A DNA stretch of 64,000 bases from Diplocarpon mali (GCA_024741835.1 JAENRP010000227.1:1-64000), one strand, 5' to 3'; positions 11,197 to 22,316 are shown, numbered from the stretch's first letter. Notes: generated by a model from the sequence alone, not told the origin. Numbers and translations are program-made.

Positions 11197-12157
11197 TTGG
11201 ATGAGAGAGTCTGAATGCGTCTTGTGCAGGAGAGCTTGAACGTAACCAGCCGTGTCGGATGAAAGCTGGATAAACAGGCGGAGTATGTTGTCTTTTCGAA
11301 TAGCTTGAGTTGACCGGAGATCTGGGGCCGAAAGTAGCTTTAAGTATCAAGGTATGGTACGCCAACATGCTTAGTTACCTAAGCGGGAGAGTAAAGATTC
11401 TGGGAGTAGGTTCAAGTGCTTCCGGTGATCATTGAAAGGCAAGCTCGGCACAGGTTATGTTTCTGGACAATGAGAATATTGCTAAGACTCTTTGAAAAAA
11501 TTGCAGCCTAAACACATAAATTATACCTGTCTTTGTCGAAATAGACTAAATAAGTACACAGGAGACTGAAGTGGAACTAAGAACACTTCCTGTGAAGTCA
11601 CATTTGATGATATTGCCAGATACTTCTTAAACTAGATATGCCACCAGAAAAAGTACTATCCGCGTGGAGGTGCCAGAAGTGACTTCTTAAGCTTCGTCGA
11701 TCTTCGCGCTAAATACTACAGTGCGATGCCTGTTACGTCAGATTCTCCTCAAGTATAGTCTATATACTTCATTCCCAGCAGCTGATGCTGTGTAACCCAT
11801 GGCATGTTCCACTGTCGAGGGTGAACAGGCACCTCGCCAAAGACCGTTCAGATTATAGGAGAAACATTCTTCGGTTCCCGCTTGATTAGAGGAAATTTTC
11901 TGCCACTCTGTACTTTCTCCAACACAGATGTCTGGTGAGTGGTGTGTTTACTTTCGGATTTGTTAGAGCTTGGCTCTCGGCTATGCAAAGGGGTAAATAA
12001 GCGAACTATTGGTAAGCACCTGGAAGGTGTAAATAGGATTCTAATGAGTAAAAGATATGATACACCATATAAAAAGTCTGACAAGGAGTAAGGCTACGAG
12101 CTTACAGTGCCAGGGTGGAAGTCGCGTTATTTTCGAATCATTTCCTATTGAAAAGCA
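11197..12157. other. gene-poor, AT-rich stretch
   Basis: No gene is seen. The sequence is visibly AT-rich with many TpA steps and scattered stops in all frames, as in decayed or RIP-affected DNA. That is an impression, not a computed index. Confidence 0.4.
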
Positions 12158-12652
12158 GTGAGTTTCACGCTCTGCCAAGTGTTCTCTAAGCTGAACACTA
12201 CTGTCAGCATTTTCCGTCGTGCGGCTTCCAGCCAGATACCATTCTTCTGTCGCAGAATTTGGATATTGGAGCCCGGACGCGGTAGCCCGTTTCACGTTCA
12301 TGTACGAGCAGCACGTAGCCTGAGGGAAAGAGAACGAGCACGCCAAAGGTTCATGGAGATTGTTGCAAAGCGAGGGACTTCATGCACTCCAGTGGGTGGT
12401 TTTTTACTCTCCAATTTACCATATCCACGTGAACCACCTGAATCAGATTGGAGAAGCATAGCTGTCGGTGGGCCTTTGAATGCATATATTTTAGCTCCGG
12501 GTACTCCTATTGAACCCCTTAATGTGGGTGGAGAAATTTGCTGCGCTGGGTCAAGAACGACCCTCGGCCGTGGCCATTTCGCACTTGAAATTCTTATTTC
12601 CGCAATAGTTGTACCTACCGGTCATCAAAAATACCATCCGACAGAAAGCTGA
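12158..12652 (+). pseudogene. possible adenylation-domain relic
   Basis: An open frame of about 164 codons has no ATG at its start (it opens at GTG); the first in-frame ATG is near 12353. Its C-terminal part reads VGGPLNAYILAPGTPIEPL, then NVGGEICCAG, and GRG. This resembles the stretch around the core A5-A7 region of NRPS/AMP-binding enzymes (GRPL..ayiLd..l.pvPvG..GEl.i.G...RGY). The upstream A3/A5 motifs and the downstream A8-A10 motifs were not found. If the match is real it is a decayed fragment of a secondary-metabolism gene in a gene-poor stretch. Chance resemblance is quite possible. Confidence 0.25.
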
Positions 12653-13411
12653 ACTGTTGGTGGGGGAGAGAATGCAATGACTTTACGGACTTGGAAGCAT
12701 ACGTATTGACTGCTCTGCATCCAATTCTCGAACCATGACTGGCATGGAAGGCGGGGTATAGAGTGCAAAAAGAGGTAGGGAAGATATGGAATGGGAAGTA
12801 TGAGATTGGGACAAACGTGCAATAGACTCGAGACTATCAAAATTTAAGCTGACCGACCAAACTTAACTACAGAGCATTGACGAAAAAAGCATCCAACCAT
12901 TTATTTGATGTGCAGATAGCCATTATACGTCACGGTGAGTTCGAAAGCGGCAGACACGAGTTTTATACAGAGCTCATATTCTTCACCATGTTGCCAAGGT
13001 CTATGGACTTCTAGCGGGAGCACAATTCTGTCAAGCAGATTCGAGGCAACGATGAGGAGTTGTGGAGAAAGAGAACTGCACGTGAAACTTGTTGACCATG
13101 ATGGTTCTCTCAATTCAACTCCTTTTTCAAGTCAGCCTTGTCAGAGGGAACAACCTGTAGAAGTCACGAAGAGGCCAGTGCACCTCAGTCATATTTCACA
13201 CACTTTCCAAGGAGTAGGTGAAAAGAAGCGTTGGCGAGGATAGTGACCGTGCAATGAGAAGATATTTCCCCGAGGGATTTCCCTGCTCCACGAAATCAAG
13301 CTCGGTTTCCGCTGCAAAAGGTCCCCATTGAAATAGAAAAAATAACTATTATTTTGATACCATACGCCGCGCGATGCAGTATATCAACACACAAGCCTAT
13401 GCAGAACATAT
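12653..13411. other. intergenic stretch, no gene recognised
   Basis: Contains short open frames on both strands (for example minus-strand 13113-12901) without start codons or recognisable family motifs. It includes the 3' flank of prefoldin 6. Confidence 0.4.
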
Positions 13412-13985
13412 CTATGCCGTAATCTGAGGTCGTGCACCACCCTGTTGCTGTCCTTCCGATTGTAATTGAATGATCTGTTCCTGTTAGCTTACATCTTGTG
13501 TGTGATTTCCCAACACACCTTTTGCCTCACAGAATCACTCTTACCCTCCACATCGCTGATCAGTTTCTCCATCCTCTTTCTGAAGATCGATTAATGATGT
13601 TCGTTGACATCTGAGGCCCTGTTCTTACATCTCGTTCTCAATGAACTCCAATCGTCCATTGACAGCCATGACAGCCTCCGTCTTGTCTTGCTTCAACAGC
13701 ACGGGACCGACCATCTTGTAGATATTCGCATCCTTCTTTAAAACCTCGAATTCCTACTCCTCTTAGCTCATCGTTCAACATGTCGGCTCGGCGAGTTTGA
13801 CCTTCTGGACTGCCTTGTTCTCTTGTTGTTGTGATTCCAGCTTCTGCCTCGAAGTAATGTTTACTTGTAAATCTGCGGTAATTCATTTAGCATTGGCATT
13901 CTCTTTGAGAAGATCGCGACATACCTTGCTGCAGCTTTTGATATTCCTCCGACAAAGCTTGGAGCTGTTTTTGTACTTCTGCCAT
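13412..13985 (-). CDS. prefoldin subunit 6
   Basis: Five small exons on the minus strand: 13985-13925, 13872-13802, 13753-13629, 13579-13519 and 13480-13412, giving 128 aa. The product starts MAEVQKQLQALSEEYQKLQQ and continues SRQKLESQQQENKAVQKEFE. It then has the family hairpin core NIYKMVGPVLLKQDKTEAV, followed by NGRLEFIENEIKRMEK and a second coiled coil. This is the beta-type prefoldin fold (yeast YKE2), part of the hexamer that passes nascent actin and tubulin to the CCT chaperonin. The first two exons would not be recognised as one open frame because introns of 38-52 nt interrupt every 60-125 nt. The last intron has two in-frame acceptors 6 nt apart (exon 5 at 13480 or 13474), so a two-residue length variation is possible. 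Confidence 0.9.
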
Positions 13986-14518
13986 TATGGCGGGTTGGTG
14001 GGGTAATCGTCTTCGAGGGGACTTCTGCGCGGTGTCGATGCTATTAAAAACAGTGAGTGCGCCCAAAGTTGTTTCGCAATGGCCGACTACCTTTCCAAGA
14101 GTATTAAATTATTATTTGCATGCCGGTGGAAACCTCGCGGCTGAGACCCAATGTATCATCTCTAATCGGCTCGCAGTACGCTAGCGCCGTTCGCTTGGCC
14201 TACCTCTTCTGCCCCGCGACGGCGTCATAAACTACTTCGCATGATAACAGAAGCAAACTTTCCGTTTAATCGCTCGCGGGATATTCAGCTTTCAACATAT
14301 TCCACACCCGAACCATATCCGCATGCTAACATTCCAGTCTCGGTGCTGCAGCTTCTACCCGTCCCGCCTCCTGACGTTTTCACACCAAGGCCTGGACCGC
14401 TCGAACGCAACTTGACTTCCAGGAAGTTCGGATACCCTTTCAAGAGTATCCTGCAATTACTCTGCTACAAAACTCAGCCGCTTCCCATAGCTCTAGACCC
14501 AGAAATACCCTTTCCGTC
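13986..14518. promoter_or_regulatory. divergent promoter region PFD6 / VPS4
   Basis: 533 bp between two divergent start codons. No conserved motif was assigned; a short open frame near 14241-14518 runs into the VPS4 start in another frame and looks incidental. Confidence 0.5.
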
Positions 14519-15922
14519 ATGTCGAATACCGATTTTCTGGGGCGCGCCATAGATGTGGTTAAGAAAGCCATCGAAGCAGACACCGCTGCAGAATATGAAA
14601 AGGCATACCAGCTATACTACCAATCTCTCGAGCTTTTTATGCTGGCGCTCAAATGGGAGAAAAATGTCAAGTCCAAGGAGATGATCAGGGCAAAAGCTGG
14701 CGAATACATGGAGCGAGCGGAAAAGCTGAAGGCGCATCTAGCAGATGCAGATGGCAAGCACAAGAAACCAGGCATGGTAGGCGCAAACGGCAGCAGTACA
14801 GGAGGGATTGGCAAGGGGAAGAATGGAGAGGAGGAAGTCGATGCCGACAGCAAGAAGCTGAGAAATGCGCTCGCAGGAGCCATTCTGCAAGATAAGCCAA
14901 ACATCAAGTGGGAGGATGTTGCTGGTCTTGAGGGTGCTAAGGAGGCGTTAAAAGAAGCCGTGATTCTTCCTATAAAGTTCCCACATCTGTTCACGGGGAA
15001 GAGGCAACCGTGGAAGGGTATTCTACTGTATGGACCACCTGGTACGGGAAAGAGTTACCTGGCGAAGGCAGTGGCTACAGAGGCAAACAGCACATTCTTC
15101 AGCATTAGCAGTTCTGATCTAGTCAGCAAGTGGATGGGAGAGAGTGAAAGGTCTGTTCCGTTGTTGCTATTCCAGGGATAACGCTGACATGACGGACAGA
15201 TTAGTAAAACAACTCTTCGCTATGGCCCGAGAGAATAAGCCCTCTATTGTCTTTATTGATGAGATAGACGCTTTGTGTGGTCCACGTGGCGAGGGAGAAT
15301 CCGAGGCTTCTCGGCGGATCAAAACCGAAATGCTGGTCCAGATGGATGGGGTAGGCCGTGACAGCAAGGGCGTTTTGGTACTCGGCGCAACAAATATTCC
15401 ATGGCAACTCGACGCTGCTATTCGTCGTCGATTCCAAAGACGTGTACATATTTCTCTGCCAGATTTGCCAGCACGAACAAAGATGTTCGAGATTAGTGTC
15501 GGAACGACGCCTTGTGAGCTTACTGGAGCTGACTTCAGGACATTGGGAGAGCTCAGTGAAGGATACTCTGGAAGTGATATCAGTATCGCAGTGCAGGATG
15601 CTCTCATGCAACCTGTGCGAAAGATCCAGATGGCCACACATTACAAGAAGGGAAGTCATGTGAATGCATGCTCCCTCAAGTTCATACTGACTTTAAGCAG
15701 GCAATGGAAAACGACGTTGAAAAATTGACACCTTGCTCGCCCGGTGACGCTGGAGCAATGGAGATGTCCTGGACCGAAGTCGACTCCGACAAGCTTCTCG
15801 AGCCCCCTTTGCTCCTCAAAGATTTCATCAAAGCGATCAAGGGCTCGAGACCGACCGTGTCTCAAGAGGACATCAAGCGAAGCGAAGAGTGGACGGCCGA
15901 GTTCGGTAGTGAAGGCGCATGA
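14519..15922 (+). CDS. VPS4: vacuolar protein sorting AAA ATPase Vps4
   Basis: The model is exons 14519-15150, 15200-15659 and 15701-15922, giving 437 aa, the usual Vps4 length. An N-terminal MIT domain (about 1-80: [32 protein letters not shown] read in pieces) binds ESCRT-III tails. The AAA cassette follows, with Walker A GPPGTGKS (Lys about 178), Walker [12 protein letters not shown] (Glu about 232), the second region of homology [19 protein letters not shown] with the arginine fingers, and the beta-domain. The C-terminal helix reads [25 protein letters not shown]. Vps4 disassembles ESCRT-III on endosomes. The third exon joins [21 protein letters not shown], in register with the family. 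Introns are 49 and 41 nt. VAC14, another endolysosomal gene, lies 16 kb downstream. Confidence 0.95.
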
Positions 15923-16574
15923 ACAGCCAGTAATGTACCTCTAGCGGGTAGATCTAAACAACAGACAGGAGCGAGTGCGAAGACGTGGGTTAGCATGGCG
16001 AAGGCACGGCGTTCTTACAGGAGTCTGAGGCCTAAAATCCGAATTTATAGCAGGTTTGCAGGATGCTGATTGACGCATACCCTGTCACATAAAACCGTAC
16101 CTCGGATTGATACTACCCCAGAAGAATTCTTCAACCCGATAGATCGGGATCATATCTTTTGGCAATACCCTTCATTTCGGATGTGCGCATGTGGTGATAT
16201 CCAAGCTGAGACCGGAACTCAGTCATCATTAATTTCTTTCGCATAGTCTCGGTGCCGTAACGTTTTGAGGTTACACTTTTACTTAGAACCAGTTCCGGAA
16301 TATCGAATTACGTTCTGACTGACTCACTGTGCCTAGAACAACCAATGCACTGTAACGGAATTGAGTTTTCATCTACCTAACATTCCATGAGCTCAGTACG
16401 GCAAGTACTGAAAGGAGCAAGATGTCAACATAGGCTGAGTTACTAGCGAAAAAATGAATTTTTTTCCCAACCATCATGAGTATCCACAACGCCGTATTAT
16501 AACACAGATAAGCCGAACACCTGGGCGCCATGGGCATGCCCAAATTTACAGAAAGAGAAGCAGTGGCAAGCGCG
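15923..16574. other. convergent intergenic stretch
   Basis: 652 bp between the VPS4 and NOP56 stop codons with no supported gene; both 3' UTRs should lie here. Confidence 0.5.
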
Positions 16575-18219
16575 TCACTCCGCTGCCGCGAGTGCCTCTT
16601 TCTTGCTCTTCTTCTTCTTCTTCGCGATATTATCCTCGTCACCATTGACATCGCTGTGCCTTCTCTTCTTATCTTTTTTCGAATCCTTGCTTTTCGACTT
16701 GTCCTTCTTGTCCTTAGACTTCTTCTCTTGCTTCTGGACGGCTCTTGGGGCGATGTCTGCCATCTCGGCATCTTCAGCTGGATCGTCAACCTCCATGTCA
16801 CCTAGAACCGCGTCCATAGCGGATTTCTGTAAGAATCGTTAGTCATACTTGGAAATATCAGCGAGATCACGAAAATTTTACCATTGCATCCTCGTTTTTT
16901 TGCGGGGCGGTTCCGGTAGCATAGAAGTCTAATCTCTCCTCGACTTGCTTTCTTAAGGCCAATCCAAACTTGGTAGTTGGCTCTTCTGAAAAGTTGTCGA
17001 TTCTGCTTGCAATACTGCACTTATTGGCTAAGAACCTGGAAATGCGACCTTTGTTCTTTGCTCCAGCGCGGCCGATGAAACTCGAGTGATAGATCAATCC
17101 GTACTTTGGTGTGTTTCCTTTCGTCTTCAACGCTCTGAAAAGAGCCTTCTCGGCACCGAGGATCTGGACAGTGGAGGCAGGGTATTTTGAGAGATTGGTG
17201 AGAGACCCAGCGTGGGAGATTAAACGCGCAGCGACAACCTCGCCAATGAGAGAAGCCAGGTTCGGTGCAACAACAGCCATCTTGTCGGTCAAGTATTGGA
17301 AGAGCGATCTTCTGTATTCGGCGAGCTTGACCACACGGTTTGCGAAAGCTGAGACATTATTCATGTCTGTCTCCGAAATGTCTTGACCCATACTAACTCG
17401 CGCAGCATCAATAATTGCCTGTGCAATGTCTGCATCGTCGTTTACAATAGCAGCAAGATCATGCAGAGAGGCATCGGTCAAGGTCTTCTTGTCACCAATC
17501 GCAAGAGCAAGCTTGGCGTAGATGTGGTTGTCTGAGACGATTCGTACAAGTTCAGGGAAATGCCATCCATACCATTCTCGGACGCGCATGGAGAAGGTAT
17601 TAATAGCCTTATCGAGGTGATCGAGGGTCGCGATCGCTTGTATAATGTGATTGTCGTTCTTCTGGACAGAGAACTTAACCCGCGCGCGAGAATAAGCGTG
17701 GCCCAAACCAAGCTGGGCTCTTTCGACGTCACCATCTTGGAGACCCTTGAGAAGCTTTCCAGCATGGAATCGCAGTCCCCGGAGAAGATCAGCAACTATC
17801 TCAGAGGTCTCACCAGTCTCGCAGTCGACACCAGGGAATGAGGCCTTAATGCTTCCAGCCAAGTTCTTATCCGAGACTCCAAGAACCACCTTCTTCTTCT
17901 TGGAAGGCTTTGGAAGATTCAATTCGAGGTTCGATCGCAGGTACTCGGAAAGGACGCCTTCAGACACATCATTGATATTCTCGAGAGCTTCGGCTGCACC
18001 CCTGCATGTATGTTAATCGTAGCGAAACCGCAATCAATTGTGTGCTCACCTGTATGGTGCAAAGTTCACAAGCTTGACCATCTTTCCAAACTTCGCCAGA
18101 TCTTGGGAGGCATCTTGAACCTCCTTCAATCGATTACCAACAACATCGGCTTGGTGAACAACCTCGAAAATTGCGTATCCCACAGAGCTCTCGTGGAGCA
18201 GGTAATTGATATCAGTCAT
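16575..18219 (-). CDS. NOP56: box C/D snoRNP core protein Nop56
   Basis: Minus-strand exons 18219-18050, 18001-16882 and 16826-16575 give 513 aa. Exon 1 encodes the conserved start [20 protein letters not shown]; splicing at 18049-18002 restores [17 protein letters not shown]. The middle has the coiled-coil and NOP RNA-binding domain, seen in MSMGQ-like [45 protein letters not shown] and the conserved [12 protein letters not shown]...[12 protein letters not shown]. The last exon is a Lys-rich nucleolar tail ([22 protein letters not shown]) typical of Nop56. The protein acts with Nop58, Nop1 and Snu13 in rRNA 2'-O-methylation. Nop58 is excluded by the [15 protein letters not shown] start and the tail. 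Confidence 0.93.
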
Positions 18220-19537
18220 GATGTATTGAAGTTGCGGCTTACCTCAACCTGTTGGAAGAAGTATCACAATACGTCTTGTGCCAATTTGGGTCGAGTGATT
18301 GCGAGATATGAGCTTGTATAAGCCTTGGAGCTCATCAGCAATTTTTCCGGTGCGCTTAAGCTAGCGGGCGGAGTTGATACCGCATCATGTGATCTATCAA
18401 CAAGAATCGGAGACTTCAACTGTTCAAACCCTGATGCCCCATATTTTTTTGCAGACTATGGTTATCAAGACACGAAGTTAGGTCGATACTCTAACAGGTG
18501 TTACTGTATGCTCCATAATGAATTTATCTTCTATATTTTACTACGCCATTTTAATCGCTTGACCTAACTCGCAACTCTCTTCGTTTTATCTCGAGTCCAT
18601 TGATGGCGCTGCGTTTTGTGATTTGTTTCTTTTTACCATTCGAGAAGAAAGCATAAAACTTCTTTACTTCTCAGTATTGCCACGGTAGCTCTGGTACCAT
18701 TAGATTTTTAAGAGCAATTAGTTGTCGAGAACAGATTTGTAGACCAAACGTTCGCTAACAATTTCTTCTACACAGAATGTTCGCAAAATGAGAAGAGATA
18801 CTGTTCTAACGGCCGTTCAAAAGCCGAGGTGGTCTATTTGTCGACAATCTATTGGAAAACTTAGTAGCAAACGACCGATAAATAGAAGCTTAGAAGCCTG
18901 GCACGATATCCGAAAATGCCTTTCCTCATGGCGCTAGAAGCATGATATACTTCAGAAGGCCCAGTTAGATTATCTTACAGAACTATCTCGACATAAGCAG
19001 AGGTCGAATATGCCAGATCCCCTCACTGAAACAAGCCAGAGGAGGCCGGCTTACTTATCTTACATATCAGGAATTTGATTTACGGTCTTGATTTTGTACT
19101 TATACCGAACAATTGTATGGTTTTGAAGCCTTAATAAGTATATCAAACCCTATAGTTGTATTTCATGACCAGCGTGCCTCGAGGTTTTATTTTCCATATA
19201 GAAAGCTTGCTAAACAATAAAAGAACTCGAGAAGTGACACACGAACAGCGCAGTATCGAAGTGGTGTGATTCATATACGATATTATTCACAGCCTTTTTC
19301 GTTCACTTTACAGCACTCAACGTAGCCTATTGACAAGTCACAAACAGTGTATTTATTTATCAGTCAGTTTCTTCCCCTCTTCCCGAAAGAAATAGCATAC
19401 AAATGCTCACAACTCTACTTAAGGTATTATAAGAGGCACCCGCAAGGCGATTAAACACCATATCTTGATCAATCCACGCCACAGAGAGGTATCCATCTCA
19501 TACATACAAAAAAAAAGAGGTCTCAGACTCAAATACC
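18220..19537. promoter_or_regulatory. long divergent intergenic region NOP56 / Cys-rich protein gene
   Basis: 1.3 kb between two divergent starts. It is AT-rich, with only short chance frames. It must hold the NOP56 promoter and the promoter of the 19.5-kb gene. A GTAAGC-type donor sequence lies 20-25 bases upstream of the NOP56 ATG, so a 5' UTR intron cannot be excluded. No ncRNA gene could be supported by eye. Confidence 0.4.
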
Positions 19538-21064
19538 ATGTGCCAGATCGTCCCCTTCAGCCTCCCCTGCTGTCGCAGAGTATACGTTGAAGTTTCGAAG
19601 CTCCCCAGCTGTCCCAACTCTTGGCCAAACCGAAAATGCCCTCCAGAGCTGTGCATACAAGTTCGAGGATTCGAGGCCGAGTACAGAGAGTCTGGGAAGT
19701 GCTGGAGATGTATCGCTAAATCTTCAGGAGCCATTGGCCGTCATCGGGTGGTCATGAGACCCAAGATCGATGGAGCGAGCCTGGTACTTGGCCTCGAGGA
19801 AATCGGAGTATCAGGCAGGAGAATGAAGACTGAGAGGGACGGGGAGTGCTGGTTCTGTGGAGCGCAAGGAGGCTGTAAGAGTTGTGGAGCGAAGGATATC
19901 GTAGAGGGAAAGGGAGACGAGAAACCCGAAATTACTGGCTTCAAGAAGAAACGTAGGAAATCTGAGGGTGACAAAGGAAAGGAAGTCGGGATCAAGCGAG
20001 CTAAGATCGAACGGATAGACTCACAAATCCGAAAGCCTCCGACGTCAGCTTTCAAGTACCCAGTTCCAAATACTGCTTCTCAGTCGCAGCAGCCTCATCC
20101 CCAGCTTCACCATCTCGAAATGCAGACTGCCGACCAGGTTCCTCGCATTTTCAACGAGGAGTTTCAATGCTCAAGCCAGGACTTTAGAGCAGCGAATTTC
20201 CCACATGACGGCTTACCAACGATGGGTGATTCCGCTCCATTTCTCACAAACGATGCACAAGAGTCATTTATGGGAAACTGGCAAGCAGTCAACAACCAAC
20301 AGAACACTGCACATGGACCTTATAGTCTCAACCCAGAACGATATCCAGGATACAAGCTCTTCGGTTGTGGACATCATACGGAGTTAAACCCTCAGTGTCG
20401 CGCATTTGAACCATTTTCGTGCCTGGTTCCAGACGATACCTCGAACGTACGTTCAGAGCTTCAGCAAGGTCGCTGCTTAACGGCAGGTTCGGTTCACAAC
20501 GATCATCAGGAGAAGGTTGGCCAGGCTGAAGATGGCTGGAAACGAGTCTCCAATCCTCAAAATAACTTGGTCGATGGATACACTGGCTACCCTGACCCCA
20601 GCGTCAACCTGCAGCTTCAAGGTTCATCAGTCAATGAAAGCAATACAACAGGGCTCATTACCACTAACTCCGAGCAGGACCGAATGAGTAATTATGAAAG
20701 TTCCAAGCTTCGACAATTACATTGGAACCAAAATGCCGAACGCTCAGACCCAAGTGCCGACTTGCAGCTTCGAGATACACATATCCAGAGTAGTCAACCG
20801 AGATCATCCACTTCCTGCACTCTTCAGTACCGAATTAGCGACGAGAGCTCTCAAGGCTCCATGCCTCCACAACATAGCTTTTATAGCAGAGTTCAATATT
20901 CCTCCCCAAAAATCGACCCGGTTCTCCAAGACGCCCAGCAAAGTGTCAAACATGGCACTTCCAACGACATTTCAGGTTGCCATCAAGCGAACAACGAGGA
21001 GAGCGATCACAGTCCCCAATATGACTTTGACCAATATACATTAAGTCTTAATACGAATATTTAG
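19538..21064 (+). CDS. unrecognised Cys-rich, basic nuclear-type protein
   Basis: A single uninterrupted frame of 508 aa starts at ATG 19538. I do not recognise the family. The N-terminal 120 residues hold twelve cysteines (2, 11, 12, 25, 34, 39, 55, 58, 104, 107, 113, 116). Three are CxxC pairs (CWRC at 55-58, CWFC at 104-107, CKSC at 113-116), which suggests zinc binding. A lysine/arginine cluster at about 136-156 (KKKRRKSEGDKGKEVGIKR) looks like a bipartite nuclear localisation signal. From about 170 on, the protein is low-complexity Gln/Ser/Asn/His-rich with no clear fold. Two stretches near 350 and 405 share a DPS-x-[LVD]-LQL core, hinting at an internal duplication. It could be a transcription-related or chromatin-associated protein; that is inference only. 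Confidence 0.65.
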   Translation: MCQIVPFSLPCCRRVYVEVSKLPSCPNSWPNRKCPPELCIQVRGFEAEYRESGKCWRCIAKSSGAIGRHRVVMRPKIDGASLVLGLEEIGVSGRRMKTERDGECWFCGAQGGCKSCGAKDIVEGKGDEKPEITGFKKKRRKSEGDKGKEVGIKRAKIERIDSQIRKPPTSAFKYPVPNTASQSQQPHPQLHHLEMQTADQVPRIFNEEFQCSSQDFRAANFPHDGLPTMGDSAPFLTNDAQESFMGNWQAVNNQQNTAHGPYSLNPERYPGYKLFGCGHHTELNPQCRAFEPFSCLVPDDTSNVRSELQQGRCLTAGSVHNDHQEKVGQAEDGWKRVSNPQNNLVDGYTGYPDPSVNLQLQGSSVNESNTTGLITTNSEQDRMSNYESSKLRQLHWNQNAERSDPSADLQLRDTHIQSSQPRSSTSCTLQYRISDESSQGSMPPQHSFYSRVQYSSPKIDPVLQDAQQSVKHGTSNDISGCHQANNEESDHSPQYDFDQYTLSLNTNI

Positions 21065-21611
21065 CCAGGATTTAAGGATGTGACTCCCTTGGTTAGTGAT
21101 ACTCAAAGGACTTGGTGACAGGGTTGATATACCATATTTCAACTTTGCCGACATGAATGATGACACGTTGGTACAGCCGATAGAGAGATACAACTGCAAG
21201 AAAATCCAGCCAGATGATGACGGTCAGAAGGCTTGAGATATGCAAAGTCACTCGGGCAAACTCAGCAGCGGTCTTTGCGAAACTTCTGATTGGCATCAGA
21301 GAGAAGTTTTGGGCCATGGGATGTGTTGATCGCCAGCGAATTTCGTTTCAGTTCATTGGATTTAGGGCGCCAGAATACGGCAGATTTAGCACCGGACTGT
21401 ATTTACATCTGTGTTCGTACGGAATTTTTAGATGGGTGTATCACGATGCATTCCATGATAGCGTTGAAGTATTAGAACGACATGCCTGTTTGCCATTTCG
21501 ATTGCTGTAGATCTATGTTCCGTTTCATGCCATAGCATAAGCAAACCTGGGTATAACCTCAACAGCTGTTCCTATGCCAGACCACCGTAAAACACACCAA
21601 CAACGTCTTGT
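21065..21611. other. convergent intergenic stretch
   Basis: 547 bp between the Cys-rich protein gene and SRP14. Short overlapping open frames (for example 21214-21510) show no family features and are likely chance. Confidence 0.5.
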
Positions 21612-22154
21612 TTACGCTTTTTTCGCCTCGAAAGGCGCGCCCCCTTGCTGTTTCCTCTTTTTGGCCTTCAATTTCTCTTTCGCCTTGCTCCTATCCCTCT
21701 TTTTCAGGCCTGACATACCCGATTTGCAGACCTCCGCATACTTCGCAAAGAACCCTTCTAAAGCATCCGCCTCAACAGTCGTTGACAGCTTGATCTTTAT
21801 ACTGCGATTCTCCTTTGATTTGCCGTTCGTCGCCCGGATTATGATGGGTAGTGGTTTCGAGGGACTCAGGTCGGGGAAGGGTGCGTCGGTTGTGGCGTCT
21901 GGTGTTTCTTTATCGCCTTCACCGTATGTCACTGAACGATTCAGATTTTGCTGGAGGTATACAATGGGTAAAAGATTCTCATACTGCGCTTTTGAGTGAG
22001 GAATACACTTCCGTGATTCTTTTGTCTTCGCTCATCGAACAACGCCAAAAGACGCACAAAGAACTGTTTGCTCGTTGTCAGTAACAATCCCTCTAATGTC
22101 CGCTCCCCAATAAGTAGCACATACATCATCATTACTCAGGTGCCCTTTTGACAT
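21612..22154 (-). CDS. SRP14: signal recognition particle subunit Srp14
   Basis: Minus-strand exons 22154-22125, 22063-21985 and 21931-21612 give 142 aa. Exon 1 is only ten codons (MSKGHLSNDD). Splicing yields FFVRLLALFDERRQKNHG followed by SVFLTQKRM, the expected N-terminal helix and beta strand of Srp14. The third exon contains LPIIIRATNGKS..., FFAKYAEVCKSGMSGLKKRDR and a Lys-rich tail. The GLKKRDR element is the family signature; the protein pairs with Srp9-type partners to bind the Alu domain of SRP RNA and slow elongation. Introns are 61 and 53 nt. It shares a short promoter with SGD1. Confidence 0.92.
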
Positions 22155-22316
22155 GTTGGCGGCTCAAGGGTCAATCGGTCGGGAATCATGAAAGGTGAGA
22201 TATTTCCAAAGCGCCTTGGTGGGGTAAAGGAGCTGGTGGAGACGGGAGATCTTCGGAGCCACCCGATGTAAATTTCTCAAATCTGGGGAATTTAATGTAA
22301 CGCATCACATCATGCA
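22155..22316. promoter_or_regulatory. compact bidirectional promoter SRP14 / SGD1
   Basis: Only 162 bp separate the two divergent ATGs, so both 5' UTRs and core promoters must overlap or be very short. One out-of-frame ATG (22312) precedes the SGD1 ATG by 5 nt and could slightly affect start choice. No named motif is assigned. Confidence 0.65.

Noticed and set aside
12901..13113. minus-strand 70-codon frame with RPWQHGEEYELCIKL
   Set aside because: Lacks an ATG start, has no family match I recognise and no splice-supported extension.
21093..21510. short frames on both strands between the Cys-rich gene and SRP14
   Set aside because: Mutually overlapping, without motifs, and located in an expected 3' UTR region.
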